Source of the DNA: Ignavibacteriae bacterium HGW-Ignavibacteriae-2
GTDB lineage: Bacteria; Bacteroidota; Ignavibacteria; Ignavibacteriales; Melioribacteraceae
Reading direction: 5' to 3'
Assembly (NCBI GenBank): GCA_002839805.1
Contig: PGYT01000018.1
Location: forward strand, 1 to 46,422
DNA length: 46,422 bases
Shown here: piece by piece, positions 24,058-34,259 of the stretch
How the letters are laid out: every line of letters begins with the position of its first letter
Position numbering within the stretch: position 1 is the first letter of the stretch
Position numbers and translations under genes: made by a program
Notes under the pieces: generated by a model
What the model saw: only the letters and a program-made list of their open reading frames with translations
What the model was told of the DNA's origin: nothing
Database searches by the model: none

Positions 24058-27000
24058 ATGAAAGTTACACGTCTATTCACAAATGCCGAGCACGATCCAC
24101 TAGAATCGATCGAATTTGTAAAAAGAGTTTCGGAAATAAAAAATCCCGATGGCTCAATTGTGTTTCGTATGGAAGATGTAACCGTACCTAAAAATTGGTC
24201 ACAAGTGGCAACTGACGTAGTTGCGCAGAAATATTTCAGAAAAGCGGGAGTTCCAAAACTTCTCAAAAAAGTTAATGAAAAGGGAGTGCCTAAATGGCTT
24301 CAGCCATCAATTTCTGACGATGAACGACTTGAAGAATTGCCTGAAAAAGAGAGATTGACTTCAGAAACTGACTCACGACAGGTATTTCATCGTCTAGCCG
24401 GAACCTGGACTTACTGGGGATGGAAAGCCGAGTATTTTGATACTGAAGAAGACGCCAAAGCTTTTTACGATGAACTTGTTTATATGCTTGCCGGACAATA
24501 CGCGGCGCCTAATAGTCCTCAGTGGTTTAATACTGGGCTGCATTGGGCATATGGTATTAATGGTCCATCGCAAGGGCATTATTATGTAGATTATAAAACC
24601 GGAAAACTTACCGCGTCTTTAGATTCCTATACGCATCCGCAACCACACGCGTGTTTTATTCAATCTGTTAATGATGATTTGGTTAACGAAGGCGGAATAA
24701 TGGATTTATGGGTTCGTGAAGCTCGCCTTTTTAAATATGGATCAGGAACGGGAAGTAATTTTTCGAATATACGGGGATCAAACGAACCGCTAAGCGGCGG
24801 CGGAAAATCATCGGGACTTATGTCATTTCTGAAAATTGGCGACCGTTCAGCAGGCGCGATTAAATCAGGCGGCACAACAAGACGCGCCGCAAAAATGGTT
24901 ACCTTGGATATTGATCATCCAGATATAGAAGAATATATTAATTGGAAAGCACTTGAAGAGCAAAAAGTTGCGGCCTTAGTAGTTGGTTCGCAATTGTGTA
25001 ATATACATTTGAATAATATCATTAAAGCCTGTTACATGGAGCATCCTGAAAACGACCGCTTCAACAAGCAGACAAATAAAAAGTTGAAACGCGCGGTAAT
25101 GGAAGCTAGGAAAGTAAGAATTCCCCAGAATTACGTTGAAAGAGTTATTCAATTGGCGAAGCTTGGATTTAAATCAATTGAATTCCCGACTTATAATACT
25201 GATTGGAACTCAGAAGCTTACGCTACAGTCTCAGGGCAGAATTCTAACAATTCGGTTCGTGTTACAAACGATTTTATGACAGCGGTATTAAATGATTCGG
25301 ATTGGAATTTATACTGGCGAATAGAAAAGAAAGCCGCCGGAAAATCGGGTCGTGCACCCAAACCCTGCAAAACTCTTAAAGCAAAAGATCTTTGGGATGA
25401 TATAGCAAACGCCGCATGGGCCTCCGCAGATCCAGGATTGCAGTATGACACTACCATTAATGCCTGGCATACATGCCCCGCCGATGGATCAATAAAAGCG
25501 AGTAACCCTTGCAGCGAATATATGTTTCTTGATGATACCGCCTGTAACCTCGCTTCATTAAATTTAGTAATGTTTCATAACAGTCAATCTCAACAATTTG
25601 ATATAAATGCATTCAGGCACGCAACTTCAATTTGGACAGTAGTACTTGAAATCAGTGTTTTGATGGCCCAATATCCGAGTAAAGAAGTTGCTCAAAATAG
25701 TTTTGATTTTAGAACCCTAGGCTTGGGTTATGCGAATCTGGGTTCTTTATTGATGCGGCAAGGAATTCCTTACGACAGTAAAGAGGCCGCTTCAATTTGC
25801 GGTGCACTAACCGCAATAATGCATATGAGGTCTTATGCTACAAGCGCGCTGCTTGCAGCCGAACAAGGACCTTTTTCGAAATACGAAAAGAACAAAGAAA
25901 ATATGCTGCGTGTAATACGTAATCATAGAAGGGCGACATACAACGTGCCTCGCGAAGAGTATGAAGAACTTACAATTTATCCTGTTGGAATTAACCCGAA
26001 ATATTGTCCATCAGATTTGTTAAAAGCAGCTCGTGAGGATGCTGACCGCGCTCTCGAGTTAGGAAATGCGCATGGCTTCAGAAATGCGCAGGTTACGGTA
26101 ATTGCCCCTACAGGAACAATTGGTTTGGTAATGGACTGCGATACTACAGGGATTGAACCTGATTTTTCACTCGTGAAATTTAAAAAATTAGCGGGTGGCG
26201 GATATTTTAAAATTATTAACCAATCAATTCCTCCCGCACTTGAAAAATTGGGTTATAATAAAGAACAGATAAATGAAATAATTAGGTACGCCAAAGGTTC
26301 AGGATCTCTTAAAGGATGTCCACATATCAATCCAGAATCACTAAAAGCCAAAGGCTTTACTGAAGACGCTTTTAACAAAATTGAATCTATGCTGCCTTCA
26401 GTTTTCGAACTTGGGTTTGCGTTTAATAAATATAATCTCGGTTTGGATTTCTGTAAAAATAAACTTGGATTTACTGAAGAACAACTAGACGATATTGATT
26501 TTGATATGTTGGCTCAGCTTGGTTACACTAAAGAAGAAATAGCATCTGCAAACGATTATGTTTGTGGAACAATGACAGTTGAGGGAGCGCCATTTCTTAA
26601 ACACGAGGACTATCCTATTTTCGACTGCGCTAATAAATGCGGCAAAAAAGGCACGAGGTATATTAAAACAGACGCTCATATAAAAATGATGGCCGCTGCT
26701 CAACCTTTTATTTCAGGTGCTATATCCAAAACTATTAATCTACCAAACAATGCAACAATTGAAGATGTAAAACACGCTTACATGGAATCCTGGAAGCTTG
26801 GTTTAAAAGCAAACGCGCTTTATCGTGATGGTTCAAAATTATCGCAGCCATTAAACACAGTATCTGAAGAAGATATTGAAGAGTTGATTGAAAGAAAAGA
26901 ACAAAACGATATTGTAAAAATAGCCGAACGAATTATACACAGATACATAGCTAAAAGAAGAAGATTGCCCGATAGACGTGGCGGATACACGCAAAAAGCC

Positions 27001-27615
27001 AAAATCGGCGGTCAAACCGTTTATATTAGAACTGGTGAGTATGAAAACGGGGAATTGGGTGAGATATTTATTGATATGGCCAAAGAAGGTGCGGCATTCC
27101 GAAGTTTATTGAACAGCTTTGCGATTTCAATTTCCCTCGGTTTACAGCACGGCGTGCCCCTGGAAGAATTTGTTGACGCTTTCGTTTTTACGAGATTTGA
27201 ACCAAGCGGTCCGGTTGCTGGAAATAAACGTATTAAAATGTCCACATCGGTAATCGATTACATTTTCCGCGAACTAGCTGTATCTTACTTAAGTAGAAAT
27301 GATTTAGCACATGTTGACGCGGAAGAAATAACGAAAAAATCGCCCGGGCATTTGCCATTAGTTGAACCGGATTATGAGAGTGAAGAAATAGTTAGTGAAC
27401 GTATGATTGAACTGGACAGATCTGAAGAAGACTATGAACCGGTTATAAACAATGAGAATGGCAACAGAGCTCTATCAATGCATAAAGAGGTTGTAAAAGC
27501 ACGAGAAAGAGGCTATACAGGAGATATATGTCCCGAATGCGGAAGTATGACTATGGTACGAAATGGAACATGTTTAAAATGTACAACTTGCGGCGCAACC
27601 ACGGGTTGCAGTTAA
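24058..27615 (+). CDS. nrdJ: Adenosylcobalamin-dependent (class II) ribonucleoside-diphosphate reductase
   Basis: This 1185-residue enzyme makes deoxyribonucleotides with a B12-generated thiyl radical and needs neither oxygen nor a NrdB partner. Visible are the N-terminal substrate loop ([15 protein letters not shown]), [12 protein letters not shown] with the first redox Cys, [45 protein letters not shown] with the radical-site Cys, and [23 protein letters not shown]-terminal zinc-finger tail CPECG with CLKCTTCG follows, then the GCS end that relays electrons from thioredoxin. The length is normal for this long NrdJ type. A clear terminator follows. It implies a need for cobalamin and growth with little or no oxygen. 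Confidence 0.97.
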   Translation: MKVTRLFTNAEHDPLESIEFVKRVSEIKNPDGSIVFRMEDVTVPKNWSQVATDVVAQKYFRKAGVPKLLKKVNEKGVPKWLQPSISDDERLEELPEKERLTSETDSRQVFHRLAGTWTYWGWKAEYFDTEEDAKAFYDELVYMLAGQYAAPNSPQWFNTGLHWAYGINGPSQGHYYVDYKTGKLTASLDSYTHPQPHACFIQSVNDDLVNEGGIMDLWVREARLFKYGSGTGSNFSNIRGSNEPLSGGGKSSGLMSFLKIGDRSAGAIKSGGTTRRAAKMVTLDIDHPDIEEYINWKALEEQKVAALVVGSQLCNIHLNNIIKACYMEHPENDRFNKQTNKKLKRAVMEARKVRIPQNYVERVIQLAKLGFKSIEFPTYNTDWNSEAYATVSGQNSNNSVRVTNDFMTAVLNDSDWNLYWRIEKKAAGKSGRAPKPCKTLKAKDLWDDIANAAWASADPGLQYDTTINAWHTCPADGSIKASNPCSEYMFLDDTACNLASLNLVMFHNSQSQQFDINAFRHATSIWTVVLEISVLMAQYPSKEVAQNSFDFRTLGLGYANLGSLLMRQGIPYDSKEAASICGALTAIMHMRSYATSALLAAEQGPFSKYEKNKENMLRVIRNHRRATYNVPREEYEELTIYPVGINPKYCPSDLLKAAREDADRALELGNAHGFRNAQVTVIAPTGTIGLVMDCDTTGIEPDFSLVKFKKLAGGGYFKIINQSIPPALEKLGYNKEQINEIIRYAKGSGSLKGCPHINPESLKAKGFTEDAFNKIESMLPSVFELGFAFNKYNLGLDFCKNKLGFTEEQLDDIDFDMLAQLGYTKEEIASANDYVCGTMTVEGAPFLKHEDYPIFDCANKCGKKGTRYIKTDAHIKMMAAAQPFISGAISKTINLPNNATIEDVKHAYMESWKLGLKANALYRDGSKLSQPLNTVSEEDIEELIERKEQNDIVKIAERIIHRYIAKRRRLPDRRGGYTQKAKIGGQTVYIRTGEYENGELGEIFIDMAKEGAAFRSLLNSFAISISLGLQHGVPLEEFVDAFVFTRFEPSGPVAGNKRIKMSTSVIDYIFRELAVSYLSRNDLAHVDAEEITKKSPGHLPLVEPDYESEEIVSERMIELDRSEEDYEPVINNENGNRALSMHKEVVKARERGYTGDICPECGSMTMVRNGTCLKCTTCGATTGCS

Positions 27616-27638
27616 TAAACCATTTATTAGAATTTACG

Positions 27639-27664
27639 AAAGGGCTCTCGCAGCCCTTTTTTTG
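27639..27664 (+). terminator. Rho-independent terminator of nrdJ
   Basis: AAAGGGCT (27639-27646), loop CTCGC, AGCCCTTT (27652-27659), followed by a run of T to 27664. It lies 24 bases after the nrdJ stop and insulates the gene cluster that begins with yggS. Confidence 0.9.
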
Positions 27665-27677
27665 TCTTCTAATTTCA

Positions 27678-27706
27678 TTGACTTTTCTATCTAAAAGCTA
27701 TACATT
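27678..27706 (+). promoter_or_regulatory. Promoter of the yggS-divIVA-ileS cluster
   Basis: TTGACT (27678-27683), 17 bases, TACATT (27701-27706). Transcription would start about 15 bases before the yggS ATG at 27728. It directly follows the nrdJ terminator, as expected for the head of a new operon. Confidence 0.6.
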
Positions 27707-27727
27707 CTGCATCTTAATTTTTTTAAG

Positions 27728-28417
27728 ATGATTGCAGACAATATAAATATAGTGTCGGAAAAAATTGCTGAAAGGTGCGATAATATTGGTCGTAAGCTAT
27801 CTGAGATAACAGTTGTAGCTGTTTCAAAGACCAACCCTTTATCGGCCATTCGCGAAGCATTTTCCGCGGGTTTAACCAATTTTGGTGAAAATAAAGCTCA
27901 GGAATTGAGAGATAAAAACTCGGAATTAGAGTTAAATGTAAATTGGCACTTTATAGGTCATTTGCAAACTAATAAAGTTAAGTATGTAATCGAGCCTTCT
28001 ACCCTAATCCACTCAGTTGATTCTACAAAACTTGCAGATGAAATAAATACAAGAGCGGAATTAATTGGGAAGGTTCAGAATATTTTATTAGAAGTAAATA
28101 CATCAGGAGAAGTGAGCAAGTTCGGTTTACAAAATGAAGCAGAGGTTATTGAAATAACGGATTATATAAACACTTTAAAAAATGTTAATCTGAAGGGTTT
28201 AATGACCATGGCTCCGTACACTGCTGATGTAAACGAAATAAGAAAATGTTTTGTTGGTTTGAGGAATTTGAAAGATAAATTAGTTAAGATTGGTTATAAT
28301 TTATCCGATTTATCTATGGGTATGACTAACGATTATGAAATTGCAATTGAAGAAGGGTCGACAATTCTTAGAATTGGATCCGCCATTTTTGGAGAAAGAA
28401 ATTATAAAGGAAAATAG
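27728..28417 (+). CDS. yggS: YggS/PROSC-family PLP-homeostasis protein
   Basis: This 229-residue TIM-barrel protein binds pyridoxal phosphate and keeps free PLP balanced. VAVSKTNPLSAIREAF carries the PLP Lys34, NFGENKAQEL is the second motif, and NWHFIGHLQTNKVKYV, STLIHSVDSTKLADEI and LSMGMTNDYEIAIEEGSTILRIGSAIFG complete the signature. It corresponds to ylmE in Firmicutes, where it also opens the sepF-divIVA-ileS stretch. Its stop is immediately followed by the divIVA ATG (TAGATG), so the two are coupled. Confidence 0.93.
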   Translation: MIADNINIVSEKIAERCDNIGRKLSEITVVAVSKTNPLSAIREAFSAGLTNFGENKAQELRDKNSELELNVNWHFIGHLQTNKVKYVIEPSTLIHSVDSTKLADEINTRAELIGKVQNILLEVNTSGEVSKFGLQNEAEVIEITDYINTLKNVNLKGLMTMAPYTADVNEIRKCFVGLRNLKDKLVKIGYNLSDLSMGMTNDYEIAIEEGSTILRIGSAIFGERNYKGK

Positions 28418-28954
28418 ATGAGATATACTCCTTATAATATCAAGAATCAGGAGTTCAACAGGGAATTTAGAGGATTCGACAGGGAAGAAGTACATACTTT
28501 TCTAGAATCACTTTCCCTGGAATTCGGTTCACTTCTTGACGAAAATGATAAATTGAAAAAAGAAATTGATGAATTAAAAGTAGACATTCAGGAGTACAGA
28601 AAAGTAGAAAAATCGCTCCAATATACATTATTAAGCGCTCAAGAATCTTCCAGTAAAGCTGTCGAGTCTGCAAAAAAACAGAACTCGTTAATTATCAAAG
28701 AAGCTGAGATAAAAGCCGCGCAAATTATTGAAAAAGCAAAAGATCAGGAAGAGAAGTTGCACGATAGTGTCATTCAGCTGCGCGAAGAGAAAAAAATTCT
28801 TATTGCCCGTTTGAAAGCTATGATTGATACTCAAACTAAAATTATTGATTCATCTTCCTCCATAATCGAATCGAAAAATCCTACATCACCCGGCGCAGTA
28901 AAAGAGGATAATTCTCAAATTGACGTCGATGATATTTTGGAGAAATTATTATGA
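28418..28954 (+). CDS. DivIVA-domain protein
   Basis: This 178-residue protein has the N-terminal domain YTPYNIKNQEFNREFRGFDREEVHTFLESL (residues 3-32) of DivIVA/GpsB, which binds curved membrane. A long coiled coil (about 35-125) and a hydrophilic tail ending IDVDDILEKLL follow. DivIVA proteins mark poles and septa and recruit division or growth proteins in Gram-positives; in Gram-negative groups they are less studied. The lysine and Phe/Arg of the membrane-binding loop are not fully alignable by eye. The gene overlaps the next one by four bases (ATGA). Confidence 0.88.
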   Translation: MRYTPYNIKNQEFNREFRGFDREEVHTFLESLSLEFGSLLDENDKLKKEIDELKVDIQEYRKVEKSLQYTLLSAQESSSKAVESAKKQNSLIIKEAEIKAAQIIEKAKDQEEKLHDSVIQLREEKKILIARLKAMIDTQTKIIDSSSSIIESKNPTSPGAVKEDNSQIDVDDILEKLL

Positions 28955-29772
28955 CAAAATTACTGAGCATGATTAACGAAACTCTGGAAGTTATCAGACA
29001 AAAAACCACTAAAGAATATTCTGTTGGAATTATTCTTGGCACTGGTTTAGGCGGTCTTGTAAAAGAAATAAAAATTGAACATGAAATCAATTATGACGAA
29101 CTGCCTCATTTCCCCATATCCACAGTGGAATCTCACCAGGGGAAATTGATTTTTGGTAAACTTGGCGAAAAGGATGTTATTGCCATGCAAGGCCGTTTTC
29201 ATTATTACGAAGGATATTCAATGAAACAAATTACATATCCGGTACGAGTAATGAAAAAATTAGGCGTTGAAACTTTACTTGTATCAAACGCCTGCGGTGG
29301 AATGAACCCCATTTATAAAAGGGGCGATCTTATGATAATGTCGGATCATATAAACCTGTTAGGCGATAATCCGCTAATTGGGCCTAATGATGATGAATTT
29401 GGTCCAAGATTCCCTGATATGAGCGAACCGTATAATTATAATTTGATTGAGCTGGCCGAACAGATTGCTCTTGAAAATAAAATTAAAGTTCATAAAGGTG
29501 TATATGTAGCCGTTACCGGACCCAACCTCGAAACAAAAGCGGAATACAGGTTCCTTAGATTAATTGGCGCCGATGTGGTTGGAATGTCTACAGTGCCCGA
29601 AAACATTGTTGCAAATCATATGTCTATTCGAGTTTTTGGAATGAGCATTATAACTGACGAATGTTTTCCCGATTCTTTGAAAGCTGTTGATGTGAAAGAA
29701 ATAATTGCAGCTGCAATGCAAGCAGAACCTAAAATGACATTAATAATGAAAGAATTGATTAATAAATTATAA
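28951..29772 (+). CDS. Purine-nucleoside phosphorylase (trimeric type)
   Basis: This 273-residue enzyme cleaves purine nucleosides with phosphate in purine salvage. GIILGTGLGGLVKEI, PISTVESHQGKLIFGKLG (phosphate loop), MQGRFHYYEGY, SNACGGMNP (base site), VTGPNLETKAEYRFLRLIGADVVGMSTVPE, and SIITDECFPD are all in place. The Glu and the Met of the GMSTVPE segment match the human-like PNP I group (guanosine and inosine). It is embedded between divIVA and a membrane coiled-coil gene, overlapping both by one to four bases. A link to division is not expected; the position is probably historical. Confidence 0.94.
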   Translation: MTKLLSMINETLEVIRQKTTKEYSVGIILGTGLGGLVKEIKIEHEINYDELPHFPISTVESHQGKLIFGKLGEKDVIAMQGRFHYYEGYSMKQITYPVRVMKKLGVETLLVSNACGGMNPIYKRGDLMIMSDHINLLGDNPLIGPNDDEFGPRFPDMSEPYNYNLIELAEQIALENKIKVHKGVYVAVTGPNLETKAEYRFLRLIGADVVGMSTVPENIVANHMSIRVFGMSIITDECFPDSLKAVDVKEIIAAAMQAEPKMTLIMKELINKL

Positions 29773-30398
29773 TGGAAAAGAAACCTATATATTATTTAGT
29801 ACCGGTATTGTTGGGCACTTTAATATTATTGTCCAATTTCCTAAGTACAGATCTTTTTCAGATTGATGTACATAATTTCAGCGTGTGGTTTGTGCTATCG
29901 CTTTTTGTATTTGTTTGCGGCTGGCTGATAAATAAATTATTGGGCTGGAAACACGGCGGTAAAGTTGTGTTTGCTGTAATAGTGGCTGTGGTAATTATAA
30001 GTATAATAATGATTTCGATGTTTAGCGATTATTTTGGTATTGGGCAGGTATTGACGGAAAATCTTCTATTATATTCACTTCGTTTAATTATGCTCGGTGC
30101 AATCGGATTTTTTGGAATGACTTTATCCGAACTTTTAATATTACAACGCGAAATAGGAACGTTGAATCAAAAGAACATTAATAGTGAAGCTTGTGAAAAA
30201 GAGTTTGAAAAAAAAGCGGCTTTCCTCTTAAGTGAGGCTCAACTGAATGCCGAAAAAATTGTATTTAAAGCTCAAAAGAACGCGCAGTTTTACGAAGATA
30301 AATTAAACTCGCTGGGAACCAGATTAAAAGAATTAATACAAATGGAAAAAGAATTGATTAGACAGTATGAAGAGGAAGACAAAGAAATAAGTAATTAA
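29772..30398 (+). CDS. Unknown four-helix membrane protein with cytosolic coiled coil
   Basis: This 208-residue protein has four hydrophobic segments (about residues 6-25, 36-54, 66-85 and 98-122). A charged coiled coil to the end follows, containing LLSEAQLNAEKIVFKAQKNAQFYEDKL. That segment resembles the ALLxEAExxAxxIIxxAK heptads of DivIVA coiled coils, including the one two genes upstream. Its ATG overlaps the PNP stop by one base (TAATG). I know no family name. A membrane anchor or partner for DivIVA is an attractive guess, not shown by sequence. Confidence 0.7.
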   Translation: MEKKPIYYLVPVLLGTLILLSNFLSTDLFQIDVHNFSVWFVLSLFVFVCGWLINKLLGWKHGGKVVFAVIVAVVIISIIMISMFSDYFGIGQVLTENLLLYSLRLIMLGAIGFFGMTLSELLILQREIGTLNQKNINSEACEKEFEKKAAFLLSEAQLNAEKIVFKAQKNAQFYEDKLNSLGTRLKELIQMEKELIRQYEEEDKEISN

Positions 30399-30423
30399 TG
30401 TTAAATAAAATTTAAGATCAATC

Positions 30424-33400
30424 ATGTTTAAGCAGTATACCGGAAAATTCAGTTACCCAGAAATCGAGGAAAAAATACTAGAATTCTGGAAAGAAAAAGA
30501 AATATTTGAGAAAAGTATATCCACAAGGGATGAATCCAAACCATTCACTTTTTACGAAGGTCCTCCTACGGCCAATGGTAAACCCGGCATTCATCATGTA
30601 ATGGCACGAACTTTAAAAGATTTGGTTTGCAGATACAAAACTCTGCAAGGTTACCACGTTAATAGAAAAGCAGGCTGGGATACACACGGACTTCCAGTTG
30701 AAATTGAAGTTGAAAAGGCTCTGGGTATTAAGAATAAAAGCGAAATTCCTGAATTCGGAGTTGAAAAATATAACGCCGCCTGCAAGGAATCGGTCTTTAA
30801 ATATAAAGACCTTTGGGAAAAAATGACTACGCGAATGGGTTACTGGATAGATCTTGATTCCGCGTATGTTACTTGTACAAACGAATATATCGAGTCGGTT
30901 TGGTGGGCATTAAAAACAATGTTCGATAAAGGGCTTATTTATAAAGATTATAAAATTGTTCCGCAGTGTCCCCGATCGGAAACTGTTTTATCTTCACACG
31001 AACTTGCTCTCGGTTATAAAGACACAAAAGATCCATCCGTTTATGTGCTCATGAAACTAAAAGAGTCGGAACTCACAACAGAGGGCGATACTTATTTTTT
31101 GGTATGGACAACAACCCCGTGGACTCTGATCTCTAATGTAGCTCTGGCAGTTGGACCCGAAATAGATTATGTGAAAATTAAAACAGAAGGCGTTTACATA
31201 ATATTAGCAAAAGAAAGACTTTCTGTTCTTCGAGAAGAATATGAAGTAGTAGCCGAATATAAAGGCAGTGATTTAGCCGGTCAGGATTACGATCAATTGT
31301 TCAATTACATCGAGCCGAATAAAAAAGGGTTTTATGTAGTTGAAGGTAATTTTGTTAGTACTGAAGATGGTTCTGGAATTGTGCATATCGCTCCGGCTTT
31401 CGGTGCTGATGACTACGAACTTTCTAAGAAATTTGATCTGCCTTTTATGCAGCCGGTAACACGTGGCGGTTTGTTTACAGATGAAATTATAGATTTCAAA
31501 GGTCAGTTTGTTAAAGACGCCGACCAGGGTATAATTCTTAAGCTGAAAGAAATGGGTAATCTTTACAAGAAAGAAACAATTGTTCACTCTTATCCGTTCA
31601 GCTGGCGGTTCGATAATGTTCCCGTCATCTATTACGCACGAGAATCCTGGTTTATTAAAACCACATCTATCGCCGATAAAATGGTTGAGCTTAATAAACA
31701 GATCAATTGGAATCCTACAGAAGTTGGAAGTGGTCGGTTTGGTAACTGGCTGGAAGATAACAAAGACTGGGCTCTTTCACGCGACAGGTTTTGGGCAACT
31801 CCGCTGCCCATTTGGGTTAGCGAAGATGGGGATTTAATAGCCATCGGCAGTATAGAAGAATTGAAAAAGGGATTTATTGATCGAGAAGGTAAAAAAATAT
31901 CAGTCGCTGATATTGAAGATATAGATTTACATAAACCTTTTGTGGACGATGTTTATTTTGAAAAAGATGGTAAGAAATATTTGCGTACACCTGAACTTAT
32001 TGACGTTTGGTTCGATTCCGGTGCGATGCCTTTTGCTCAGTATCATTATCCGTTCGAAAATAAAGAATTATTTGAAAATAATTTCCCATCGGATTTTATT
32101 TGTGAAGGCATAGATCAAACTCGCGGTTGGTTTTATACATTACATGCAATTTCAACTATGTTGTTCGAAAATGTGGCATATAAAAACATTGTTGTAAACG
32201 AACTGATACTCGATAAAAACGGCATGAAAATGTCTAAATCTAAAGGGAATACTGTTGACCCATTCGAATTATTTGATAAATATGGCGCGGATCCAACACG
32301 CTGGTATCTGATTACTAACAGTCCGCCGTGGAGGCCTACTTTATTTGATGAAGAAGGAATTATAGAAGTACAAAGGAAGTTTTTCGGTACTCTTATTAAT
32401 ACTTATTCATTCTTTACATTATATGCCAATATTGATAAATTCGATTTCAGCAAAGATTTAATCCCTTATGAGTACAGACCGGAAATTGACAGATGGATAA
32501 TTTCTAAATTAAACGCGCTCGTTGAAGAGTTTGAGCAATACATGGATAATTATGATCTCACTAAAGCGGCTCGTGCAGTTTCCGACTTTACAATAGATCA
32601 GTTGTCCAATTGGTATGTTAGACGCTCTCGCAGAAGATTCTGGAAATCGGAAATTAACGAAAATAAACTCTCGGCTTATCAAACTCTTTATGAATGTTTG
32701 ATAACTGTAGCTAAATTAGCTTCTCCTTTTGCTCCGTTTATTTCTGAGGAAATATATCAAAATTTGAATTCGGTTACTAAAAACGAAACTTCAGAATCAG
32801 TTCATTTAGTTCGTTTTCCTAAGGTAACATTCAGGGATCTGGAACTTGAAGAAAAAATGGATTTGGCTCAAAGAGTAGTTTATTTGACCCGCTCGATGAG
32901 GGCGAAATCTAATCTTAAAGTTCGTCAGCCTTTAAAAAGAATTGTTGTGGCAATTGATAAAAAAAGAAGAGATGCCGTTTCTTACATGAAGGACGTGATA
33001 TTAGAAGAAGTTAATATTAAAGAACTTGAAGTACTTGAAGACGATTCTTCTATTGTAAATAAAAGCGCTAAAGCTAATTTTAAAACAATCGGTCCAAAAT
33101 TTGGGAAACTTGTTAAAAAATTAGCCGATAGAATCGCCGACTTTTCGAAAGAAGAGATATCAATTCTGGAATCGACAGGGAGTTACAATTTAAAAGTTGA
33201 TAACGAAGATGTAAACTTAACACTTGCTGATGTTGAAATTATTAGTACTGAAATTGAAGGCTGGGTCGTAGAGAGTGAAGAAGGGGTAACTGTGGCTATT
33301 GATTCTGAAATTACAGAAGAATTACTCGCCGAAGGTCTGGCAAGAGAATTAGTTAACAGAATCCAGAATCAAAGAAAAGATTCGGGTTTTGATGTGATGG

Positions 33401-33582
33401 ATAGAATACAAATATCGCTAAACTCCGACGAAAAATTTACGACATATATTAACCAGTTCGCCGAGTATATTAAAACTGAAACTCTGGCCGATTCAATTGG
33501 TTCCGGGGAATTACCTAACGGAACACAGCAGGAATTCATAATAGGAGATTTTCCCGGAATTTTAACAATCTCCAGATCATAA
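30424..33582 (+). CDS. ileS: Isoleucyl-tRNA synthetase
   Basis: This 1052-residue class I synthetase charges tRNA-Ile. The ATP site GPPTANGKPGIHH (46-58) is the HIGH motif variant, and KMSKSKGN lies near 602-609. WTTTPWTLISNVALAVGP marks the CP1 editing domain, and DVWFDSGAMPF and GIDQTRGWFYTLH are typical IleRS blocks. The C-terminus lacks the cysteine-rich zinc module of type 1 IleRS; with its length over 1000 residues this fits the type 2 (eukaryote-like) form, often less sensitive to mupirocin (knowledge of the family, not tested). It stands between the membrane coiled-coil gene and the dksA-like gene. Confidence 0.96.
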   Translation: MFKQYTGKFSYPEIEEKILEFWKEKEIFEKSISTRDESKPFTFYEGPPTANGKPGIHHVMARTLKDLVCRYKTLQGYHVNRKAGWDTHGLPVEIEVEKALGIKNKSEIPEFGVEKYNAACKESVFKYKDLWEKMTTRMGYWIDLDSAYVTCTNEYIESVWWALKTMFDKGLIYKDYKIVPQCPRSETVLSSHELALGYKDTKDPSVYVLMKLKESELTTEGDTYFLVWTTTPWTLISNVALAVGPEIDYVKIKTEGVYIILAKERLSVLREEYEVVAEYKGSDLAGQDYDQLFNYIEPNKKGFYVVEGNFVSTEDGSGIVHIAPAFGADDYELSKKFDLPFMQPVTRGGLFTDEIIDFKGQFVKDADQGIILKLKEMGNLYKKETIVHSYPFSWRFDNVPVIYYARESWFIKTTSIADKMVELNKQINWNPTEVGSGRFGNWLEDNKDWALSRDRFWATPLPIWVSEDGDLIAIGSIEELKKGFIDREGKKISVADIEDIDLHKPFVDDVYFEKDGKKYLRTPELIDVWFDSGAMPFAQYHYPFENKELFENNFPSDFICEGIDQTRGWFYTLHAISTMLFENVAYKNIVVNELILDKNGMKMSKSKGNTVDPFELFDKYGADPTRWYLITNSPPWRPTLFDEEGIIEVQRKFFGTLINTYSFFTLYANIDKFDFSKDLIPYEYRPEIDRWIISKLNALVEEFEQYMDNYDLTKAARAVSDFTIDQLSNWYVRRSRRRFWKSEINENKLSAYQTLYECLITVAKLASPFAPFISEEIYQNLNSVTKNETSESVHLVRFPKVTFRDLELEEKMDLAQRVVYLTRSMRAKSNLKVRQPLKRIVVAIDKKRRDAVSYMKDVILEEVNIKELEVLEDDSSIVNKSAKANFKTIGPKFGKLVKKLADRIADFSKEEISILESTGSYNLKVDNEDVNLTLADVEIISTEIEGWVVESEEGVTVAIDSEITEELLAEGLARELVNRIQNQRKDSGFDVMDRIQISLNSDEKFTTYINQFAEYIKTETLADSIGSGELPNGTQQEFIIGDFPGILTISRS

Positions 33583-33610
33583 TAGTTTTATTTCCGTAAC
33601 AGGAGGTCTT

Positions 33611-34249
33611 ATGGCTAAAAAGGCACAAGAAAAAGCGACTACAAAGAAGTCTGTCAAAACTTCTGCGAAGTCTTCAGTTGCGAAAGCAGCTAAAAAAACT
33701 GCTGCCAAACCGAAAACAAAATCGAGTGTGGACAGCAAGAAAACGTCAAAAACTGAAAAAGTAGCGACTAAAGTGGCGCCAAAAAAAGCTGCCGTCGTAA
33801 AAGAAGTTAAAGCTACTCCGGCACCCAAAAAAGTGAAAAAGATTAAAGGTTATTCTAAAAAAGATCTTGAATCATTTAAAGTTGAAATAATGGCGAAAAG
33901 AGAAGAGATTATTGAGCAGCTTCAGAATCTTAAAGAACAAATGATGGACACAAGTACTGGACAATACGTAAATGAAAGTTCACCTTATTCTTTGCATATG
34001 GCCGAACAGGGCACAGACGCGCAGGAAAGGGAAAAACTATATCTCTGGGCACAGAGAGAAAATAAATTTTTGGGTTATCTTGAAGAAGCTCTTCAACGAA
34101 TTGAAAATGGTACATACGGTATATGTATAGATTGTATTGAAGAACCAAAAAATTTATGCCCAACTTGTCCTCTTGTCCCGAAAGATAGATTAATGGCTGT
34201 TCCACACACTCAGATGTGTGTTCAAATAAAAATGGCTCAGAAAAAATAG
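33611..34249 (+). CDS. DksA/TraR-type zinc-finger protein with histone-H1-like N-terminal tail
   Basis: This 212-residue protein has residues 2-85 almost entirely Lys, Ala, Thr, Ser and Pro, like bacterial histone-H1 tails. From about residue 88 the DksA coiled coil follows (FKVEIMAKREEIIEQLQNLK), then MAEQGTDAQEREK and a zinc-finger region with Cys172, 175, 183, 186 and 203. Normal DksA has CxxC plus one or two late Cys; here a second CxxC (CPTC) is inserted before the VPKDRLMAVPHTQMC segment. DksA binds the RNA polymerase secondary channel and mediates stringent control. Ribosome-binding site AGGAGG is excellent. Family certain; the extra parts are unusual. Confidence 0.88.
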   Translation: MAKKAQEKATTKKSVKTSAKSSVAKAAKKTAAKPKTKSSVDSKKTSKTEKVATKVAPKKAAVVKEVKATPAPKKVKKIKGYSKKDLESFKVEIMAKREEIIEQLQNLKEQMMDTSTGQYVNESSPYSLHMAEQGTDAQEREKLYLWAQRENKFLGYLEEALQRIENGTYGICIDCIEEPKNLCPTCPLVPKDRLMAVPHTQMCVQIKMAQKK

Positions 34250-34259
34250 GAAGGTATTA

